Origin: Bacilli bacterium
GTDB taxonomy: Bacteria > Bacillota_I > Bacilli_A > RF39 > UBA660
Reading direction: 5' to 3'
DNA length: 10,668 nucleotides
NCBI GenBank assembly: GCA_017470045.1
Contig: JAFUFG010000252.1
Span: forward strand, 1-10,668
The notes under the pieces are model-generated. The model had not been told where the DNA came from, searched no databases, and saw only the letters and a program-made list of their open reading frames with translations. Position numbers and translations under genes: made by a program. Below, one piece after another: positions 6,019 to 10,668 of the stretch (its first letter is position 1; each line of letters starts with the position of its first letter).

Positions 6019-6424
6019 ATCTTTCCTCCGTAACAGGTGGAGTAATATTAATATATTGAATAACCGTTATTCCACAACAAACAGATACTTGAAAAGTCTT
6101 ATTATAACCATAATTATCATCGATTGCAGAAACTTGATACTCCGTAAATTGAGGTACTTCTAAATCATTTTGAATCGCCTTTGGAGATGGCAAAATAATA
6201 TTATTGATCATTCCAGAAGAATCCGTCTCCCCATCAAAAAAGATAACCTCATTCGTCCCGATAATTCGAGTTACCACGACTTTTACTCCAGAAATTGGAT
6301 AGGCTTCATTCGCAGCAGAAGCACGAATCTTTAAAGTGCTATAACCAGGGTTATTCTGCATGAATTCCATAAAATCTGCATCATTCTTCAGTCTATCATC
6401 CGTAACAAATATTCGATTTAACAT
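6008..6424 (-). CDS. Small beta-sandwich-like protein, carboxypeptidase-regulatory-like, 138 aa
   Basis: After a short N-terminal lead, residues about 28-128 have the pattern of a transthyretin/carboxypeptidase-regulatory-like fold. This runs YSTLKIRASAANEAYPISGV, VKVVVTRI, then a DGETDSSGMINNIILPSP turn, and YQVSAIDDNYGYNKTFQVSV with a closing VIQYINITP strand. A vicinal C116-C117 pair sits before the last strand. No catalytic residues or signal peptide are visible, so it is probably a structural or adaptor protein. AGGAGG overlaps the LysM gene's stop codon and the gene's own 3' end overlaps the SpoIID-like start. All three genes are therefore translationally tied, which suggests a stoichiometric assembly. 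Confidence 0.75.
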   Translation of the reverse strand: MLNRIFVTDDRLKNDADFMEFMQNNPGYSTLKIRASAANEAYPISGVKVVVTRIIGTNEVIFFDGETDSSGMINNIILPSPKAIQNDLEVPQFTEYQVSAIDDNYGYNKTFQVSVCCGITVIQYINITPPVTEERYGN

Positions 6425-6432
6425 AAAACCTC

Positions 6433-7107
6433 CTATATCTTTAATACTTGACCAATCGATAAAGTATTACTAGTTAAATTATTTTTCTTTTTGATTGTAT
6501 CAACAGAAGTATTATACTTCTTCGCAATCTGATAGAGACTATCTCCTTTTTTCACAGTATAAGTAATTTCATTTGTGACAGGAGTATAATCTTCTCCAAA
6601 ACATTCTAATACTTCAACAGAACTGCTAGGAGTAGTACGAATACGAAGTACTTGACCAATCGATAAAACATTATTTTTTAAAGCATTATCTTTTTGTATT
6701 GATGCAATCGATGTTCCATATTGCTTTGCAATAGAATATAAACTATCTCCCTTTTTTACGGTATAAGTAATATAACTAGGTTTCTCAGTAACGGTCTCAT
6801 CACTTTCCGGAACGATTAGTTTCTGACCAATCGATAAATTCGTATTTTTTAATTGATTAATCTGAATCAGTTCATTAACAGTAGTACCATAAACTTTCGC
6901 AATGTTATAAAGGCTATCTCCCTTTTTAACGGTATAGAGAAAAGTACTACTAGGATTCGTTCCGGTAGTAGTTGGTATTTGCAGTACTTGTCCAACTTGA
7001 ATAACATCAGATGTTAGATTATTGATTCGCTTTAATTCCGAAGCAGATACTCCATATTGATTGCTAATTCCATATAGAGTATCTCCTCGTTTCACAGTAT
7101 AGGTCAA
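6433..7107 (-). CDS. Four-LysM-domain protein without signal peptide
   Basis: The 224 residues are four LysM repeats at about 1-45, 57-100, 114-156 and 182-224. Each begins YTVK(K/R)GD(S/T)LY and ends (V/I)GQ(V/K)L. They are separated by Ser/Thr/Pro-rich linkers, the last containing a single Cys. LysM modules bind N-acetylglucosamine-containing glycans such as peptidoglycan. No catalytic domain, signal peptide or anchor is present, unlike wall hydrolases. This recalls cytosolically made LysM proteins of the spore coat such as SafA. The start codon is TTG at 7107, supported by GGAGGG seven bases upstream (7120-7115); no upstream ATG is as well placed. It is first in the operon. I see no convincing sigma-A promoter in the 72-base divergent gap. 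Confidence 0.92.
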   Translation of the reverse strand: MTYTVKRGDTLYGISNQYGVSASELKRINNLTSDVIQVGQVLQIPTTTGTNPSSTFLYTVKKGDSLYNIAKVYGTTVNELIQINQLKNTNLSIGQKLIVPESDETVTEKPSYITYTVKKGDSLYSIAKQYGTSIASIQKDNALKNNVLSIGQVLRIRTTPSSSVEVLECFGEDYTPVTNEITYTVKKGDSLYQIAKKYNTSVDTIKKKNNLTSNTLSIGQVLKI

Positions 7108-7152
7108 AAAGAATCCCTCCTAATGAAGTGTATTCGATAAAAGAAAAGAATA

Positions 7153-7161
7153 TGCTATAAT
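7153..7161 (+). promoter_or_regulatory. Extended -10 promoter of the Nudix gene
   Basis: TGCTATAAT (7153-7161) is a consensus extended -10. TTCGAT (7133-7138), 17 bases upstream, is a weak -35. The RBS AGAGGAGAG (7167-7175) follows at once, so the leader is very short. Confidence 0.65.
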
Positions 7162-7179
7162 AAAGTAGAGGAGAGAATT

Positions 7180-7704
7180 ATGAAAACAATAATACGAAAT
7201 GATGACAATTTAAAAGAATCAGATATGACTGAGGTAGCAACAAGAGTAAAAGTATTACTAATAAACTCCAAACAAGAATTATTATTAGGATATCCAAAGA
7301 ATAATTATCAGTTTCCAGGAGGACATGTAGAAGAAGGAGAAACTCTACTAGATACCGTAAAAAGAGAAGTAAGAGAAGAAACTGGAATTGAATTAGAGAT
7401 AGAAGATATTACTCCTTTTGCAGAAGCTTTCGGATACTATAAAGATTATCCAGAAGTAGGAAAAAATAAGAAAACAGAAATTTATTATTATGCAATAAAA
7501 ACAGATGAATTACCAAATTTAGAGAATACCTCTTATACCGAGAGAGAAAAAGAAAATCATTTTATATTGAAACAAGTTCCTTTAGAAAATATCGAAGAAG
7601 AGTTTGAAAACAATATCAAGCAATATGGGGATGATAGAGGAATCCAAACAGAAATGTTAGAAATTATAAAGGTGTATAAAAATGAAAATACTATTTTGAA
7701 ATAG
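7180..7704 (+). CDS. Nudix hydrolase
   Basis: A 174-residue Nudix (MutT-type) protein. The complete Nudix box spans residues 48-70: G48-x5-E54-x7-R62-E-V-R-E-E-T-G-I, preceded by QFPGG. It should bind Mg2+ or Mn2+ and hydrolyse a nucleoside diphosphate linked to another group; the sequence does not identify the substrate. It begins with about 18 polar residues before the EVATRVKVLLI strand. An internal ATG at codon 16 is possible, but the RBS at 7167-7175 supports 7180. It is divergent from the LysM operon and seems monocistronic. Its last codons are part of its own terminator hairpin. It is most likely a housekeeping or nucleotide-sanitation enzyme unrelated to its neighbours. Confidence 0.92.
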   Translation: MKTIIRNDDNLKESDMTEVATRVKVLLINSKQELLLGYPKNNYQFPGGHVEEGETLLDTVKREVREETGIELEIEDITPFAEAFGYYKDYPEVGKNKKTEIYYYAIKTDELPNLENTSYTEREKENHFILKQVPLENIEEEFENNIKQYGDDRGIQTEMLEIIKVYKNENTILK

Positions 7705-7712
7705 TATTTTTT
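7685..7712 (+). terminator. Terminator overlapping the Nudix stop codon
   Basis: AAAATACTATT (7685-7695) pairs perfectly with AATAGTATTTT (7700-7710) around TTGA, ending in a T run to 7712. The stop codon TAG (7702-7704) lies inside the right arm. The stem is A/T-only apart from one G-C pair, so it is of moderate strength. Confidence 0.65.
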
Positions 7713-7714
7713 AG

Positions 7715-7744
7715 TTGTATCGAAGCCTCATTATGAAGTATAAT
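7715..7744 (+). promoter_or_regulatory. Candidate promoter of the S8 protease gene
   Basis: TATAAT (7739-7744) lies 18 bases after TTGTAT (7715-7720), a weak -35 that overlaps the end of the Nudix terminator region. The RBS downstream is only AGGTG (7761-7765), six bases before the ATG. Confidence 0.5.
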
Positions 7745-7771
7745 AAATATAGAATAGAGTAGGTGTAGCCA

Positions 7772-10668
7772 ATGAAGAAGTTAAAAATTATTGGAATCAT
7801 TTTATTACTTGTTGTAGTTTTTGGAGGTACAACTACTTTTGTTTTGTTAAAAACAAATCAGCCAAAGAAAAAAGTCATTGATATAAATGAAGATATTTAC
7901 GAAGCAAAAATCGATGCAAAAAAGAATGAAGCTGTAGTAGATGGAGAAAAAGTAAAACTAAATGAATTACTTGGAGTATCCGAAAAAGAATTAGAAAAAA
8001 AAGTAGAAAATAATACGTTCGAGGAATTCCTAAAAGAAAACCTAGTTGGAGACATTAATGTAGTAGAAGATAATATCCAAATAAATAATCCATACGCAAT
8101 TAAAAAATTGATTGTTGAAGCGGATTCAAAAGAAGAAATCGAAAAGGATGAAAATGTAAAAGAGATTAAAGAAATTGCTGAGAACTTATATACCGTTACA
8201 TATGAAACAGCAAAAGATACAAAAGATGGATTAAAAGAGCTAGAACAAAACGAAAATATTAAGAGCGCAGGAACAGATGGTAAAGTTCATATGACTGCAA
8301 CGACAGTTACCACAAGTACAGCAACAGAAGCACAATATATTGGTTGGGGTGTAAAAGCAACAGGGCTTGATAGCTACATCAACTATATCAATGGAAAAAG
8401 CTCTGCAGGATTAGTAAGAGTAGCAGTATTAGATACTGGAGTAAATGCTTTCCATGAGATATTCAAAATGAGTACCACAGCAGATAAGTTCGATTTTACA
8501 AGAGCGTTTGATTATGTAAATCTTGATAGAGATCCAGATGACGATGCAGGACATGGTACAGAAGTAGCAGGAGTAATTGCAGAAGCTACTTCAAAAAATG
8601 TAAAAATTGTACCAGTAAAAGTATTGGATTCCAATGGAGATGGAGATTTATCAGATATTATTCAAGCAGTAGATATTTTAAAAGATGAAGTAGATGTAAT
8701 TAACTTAAGTTTAGGTATGTCTGAATCTATTTTAAATTCGAATTCTAGAGTTATTGCAGAAAATAAATTTTTAGAAGCATATAACAAAGGATGTATCGTT
8801 GTATGTGCAACAGGAAATGAAGCAGAACCAGTAAGCTACCCAGCAAGCAGTAGTTACACGATTGCAGTTGGGTCAGTAGATTCCAATAATGCAATTTCTT
8901 ATTTCTCAAACTATGGTAGTCAAGTAGACTTTGTAATGCCTGGAGAAGATTTAATTCTACCAGCATATGAAACAACAGATCGTTATTACACTGGTCAATC
9001 TGGAACTTCTTTTTCAAGCCCTTATATGGCAGCAGCAGTAGCTCAAATACGATCAGAGTTTCCAAATTATACATTTGCTAATGTAATGACACTTTTAAAA
9101 GCAAATGCAAAAGATTTAGGAACTAGTGGAAAAGATAATTATTATGGTTATGGAGTAATTGATTTTAATAAATCTAAATTCTTAAGCCCAGTAATCAGCA
9201 GTTATTCCAAAACAGGAATTGTAGGTTCAAGCGAAACAATCACGGTAAACGCAACAAGTGGACCAAATATTACTCAGTATGCAGTTACATCGTCATCCAC
9301 TACACCAAGTAGTTGGACAAATGTAAGTAAAGCAGGAAAAACGGTTACACTTAAAGTTAAAGTAACAACAAACGGAACATATTATATATGGTTAAAAAAC
9401 GCATCAAATAAAACAGTATCACAATCCGTAAGTGTATCAACAATTGATACAGTAGCACCATCTATTGTTTCCAATTTAGCATCAAATAGTATTGCATCAT
9501 CATCTGCAAATCTTACAATAACTGCAAAAGATACAGTAAGTGGTATTTCTAAAGTAATATTCTATTATAAGAAAAATGGAGCAAGCCAATACTCATCTAC
9601 TACCAAAACATTTAGTAATGTAAAAACACAACAAACTATAACTACGGCTCTAACAGGACTATCTAGTGAAACAAAATACTATGCATACGCTGAAATATAT
9701 GATGCATGTAATAATAAAGCAACATCAACAACAATTAATTTTACAACACTAGAAGCGCCATTATCGGTTAAATATCAAACTCATGTCCAAGATATTGGAT
9801 GGCAAGGATATGTTACCAATGGAACGGTATCCGGAACTTCCCATCAGTCAAAACGATTAGAAGCAATAAAAATTGAATTATACAATAAAGGACAAAAAAA
9901 TGGAGGAATTAAATACAAAACTCATGTAGAACAATACGGCTGGATGAATTATGTATCAGATGGAGCACAATCTGGAACAGACCATGAATCCAAACGATTA
10001 GAAGCAATAGCAATTGAGTTAACCGGAGATATAGCCAATAATTACGATATATATTATCGTGTTCACGCACAAAATGTAGGTTGGCTCGATTGGACAAAAA
10101 ATGGAGAATATGCCGGAACAGCAGGATATGGATATCGACTAGAAGCAATACAGATTGTTATTCAATTAAAGACTGCATCAGCTCCAGGAAGTACTATAAA
10201 TCCATATGAAGCAATTAAAGTTCGATATAGCACTCATATTCAAGATTTAGGATGGCAAAACAATATTAATGAAGGTCAAATATCTGGAACTTCTCATCAA
10301 TCTAGAAGATTAGAGGCAATCACAATTGTCTTAAAGAATCTAAAAGAAACCGGAAGTATAGAATACGCAACTCATGTACAAGATATTGGTTGGCAAAATT
10401 TTGTATCAAATGGTGGATTATCCGGAACACATCATCAATCAAAACGTCTAGAAGCAATAAAGATTCGATTGACTGGAGAAGTCGCGACAAAATTTGATGT
10501 CTATTATCGAGTCCATGCTCAAGAATTTGGTTGGCTCGATTGGGCTTGTAACGGGCAAGAAGCAGGTACAGCCCATTTCTCTTACCGATTAGAAGCAATT
10601 CAAATAAAATTAGTAAGAAAGAATGATACGGCATCAAGGCCGACGAATACACAACGACCTTTCGTAGA
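7772..10668 (+). CDS. Subtilisin-family (S8) serine protease with ChW repeats, 3'-truncated by the window
   Basis: The frame is open from the ATG at 7772 to the window edge (965 codons). Residues 1-6 are basic and about 7-26 hydrophobic, giving a signal peptide or signal anchor; no clear signal-peptidase site follows. Residues about 35-190 are acidic and Lys-rich and end in a propeptide-like segment (LIVEADSKEEIE...). The S8 domain (about 195-455) has the full triad: D221 in VAVLDTGV, H261 in GHGTEVAGV and S413 in SGTSFSSPYMA, plus N349 in ATGNEA for the oxyanion hole. Two Ig/FN3-like segments follow (about 470-555 and 560-660), then six ChW repeats from about 667. It should act at the cell surface or outside, cutting proteins while held by the repeats. 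The ORF stays open, so more domains may follow. Confidence 0.93.
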   Translation, partial: MKKLKIIGIILLLVVVFGGTTTFVLLKTNQPKKKVIDINEDIYEAKIDAKKNEAVVDGEKVKLNELLGVSEKELEKKVENNTFEEFLKENLVGDINVVEDNIQINNPYAIKKLIVEADSKEEIEKDENVKEIKEIAENLYTVTYETAKDTKDGLKELEQNENIKSAGTDGKVHMTATTVTTSTATEAQYIGWGVKATGLDSYINYINGKSSAGLVRVAVLDTGVNAFHEIFKMSTTADKFDFTRAFDYVNLDRDPDDDAGHGTEVAGVIAEATSKNVKIVPVKVLDSNGDGDLSDIIQAVDILKDEVDVINLSLGMSESILNSNSRVIAENKFLEAYNKGCIVVCATGNEAEPVSYPASSSYTIAVGSVDSNNAISYFSNYGSQVDFVMPGEDLILPAYETTDRYYTGQSGTSFSSPYMAAAVAQIRSEFPNYTFANVMTLLKANAKDLGTSGKDNYYGYGVIDFNKSKFLSPVISSYSKTGIVGSSETITVNATSGPNITQYAVTSSSTTPSSWTNVSKAGKTVTLKVKVTTNGTYYIWLKNASNKTVSQSVSVSTIDTVAPSIVSNLASNSIASSSANLTITAKDTVSGISKVIFYYKKNGASQYSSTTKTFSNVKTQQTITTALTGLSSETKYYAYAEIYDACNNKATSTTINFTTLEAPLSVKYQTHVQDIGWQGYVTNGTVSGTSHQSKRLEAIKIELYNKGQKNGGIKYKTHVEQYGWMNYVSDGAQSGTDHESKRLEAIAIELTGDIANNYDIYYRVHAQNVGWLDWTKNGEYAGTAGYGYRLEAIQIVIQLKTASAPGSTINPYEAIKVRYSTHIQDLGWQNNINEGQISGTSHQSRRLEAITIVLKNLKETGSIEYATHVQDIGWQNFVSNGGLSGTHHQSKRLEAIKIRLTGEVATKFDVYYRVHAQEFGWLDWACNGQEAGTAHFSYRLEAIQIKLVRKNDTASRPTNTQRPFV
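9770..10615 (+). repeat. Six ChW (clostridial hydrophobic with conserved W) repeats in the protease
   Basis: Repeats begin near residues 668, 715, 761, 819, 865 and 911, each about 46 residues with the pattern H(V/I/A)-(Q/E)-x-x-GW...G...(S/A)GT...RLEAI-x-I. Repeats 1, 2, 4 and 5 are of the Y-x-THVQDIGWQ type. Repeats 3 and 6 are of a distinct YYRVHAQxxGWLDW type. A linker of about 12 extra residues separates repeats 3 and 4. The layout A-A-B/A-A-B indicates duplication of a three-repeat block (offset about 150 residues). Such repeats are found on secreted Clostridium proteins and are thought to mediate surface interactions. Confidence 0.85.

Noticed and set aside
7121..7156. Sporulation sigma-E or sigma-K promoter for the LysM operon (CATATTCT on the minus strand, 7154-7147)
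   Set aside because: It resembles a -10 element, but no matching -35 lies at the proper distance and the box overlaps the Nudix promoter. Sigma-A elements are no better, so the promoter is left unassigned.
8751..10652. Three minus-strand ORFs opposite the protease
   Set aside because: Repeat-derived shadows of the ChW and S8 coding frame; His/Leu/Ile-rich translations with no start signals.
1..10668. TGA reassigned to tryptophan, as in Mollicutes
   Set aside because: No gene here ends in TGA, but every Trp in the translated genes is TGG and no ORF needs TGA read-through, so there is no positive evidence.

Overview
The window is strongly A+T-rich. It has compact genes, good AGGAGG-type ribosome binding sites, short A/T-rich intergenic gaps and U-tailed hairpin terminators. 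A FusB-type EF-G-binding protein, a SpoIID-like protein with peptidoglycan-binding repeats and clostridial ChW repeats together point to a low-GC Bacillota, probably an endospore former. A gut lineage is a guess; no species is recognisable. All eleven complete or 3'-complete genes end in TAA or TAG.

Positions 1-3011 (+) hold a tight four-gene run: the 3' end of a free-standing ATP-grasp domain of the PEP synthase/PPDK/rifampin phosphotransferase type, a 403-residue protein of unknown family, a FusB/FusC-type EF-G-binding zinc protein, and a histidine-phosphatase relative whose RHG motif reads VHG. A terminator closes it. cysE (serine O-acetyltransferase) follows at 3103-3642.

The 311-base gap 3643-3953 looks empty but is highly organised. 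The minus strand encodes a 27-residue hydrophobic peptide behind a near-perfect Shine-Dalgarno sequence. The plus strand appears to encode a short RNA of about 80 nt ending in a strong terminator. The plus RNA carries two segments complementary to the peptide mRNA leader, and that leader can also fold onto its own Shine-Dalgarno. This resembles a type I toxin-antitoxin locus (compare fst/RNA II, txpA/RatA) and is the best candidate here for something undescribed. gpmA (phosphoglycerate mutase) follows at 3954-4649.

Positions 7107-4675 (-) form a three-gene operon: a four-LysM protein, a small beta-sandwich-like protein, and a SpoIID-like protein with three peptidoglycan-binding domains. None has a signal peptide, which suggests mother-cell proteins that coat the spore cortex. 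A Nudix hydrolase gene runs divergently at 7180-7704.

From 7772 to the right edge a large exported or membrane-anchored subtilisin-family protease is open at its 3' end. It has a propeptide-like region, an S8 catalytic domain with an intact Asp/His/Ser triad, two Ig/FN3-like segments, and six ChW repeats arranged as a duplicated triplet.
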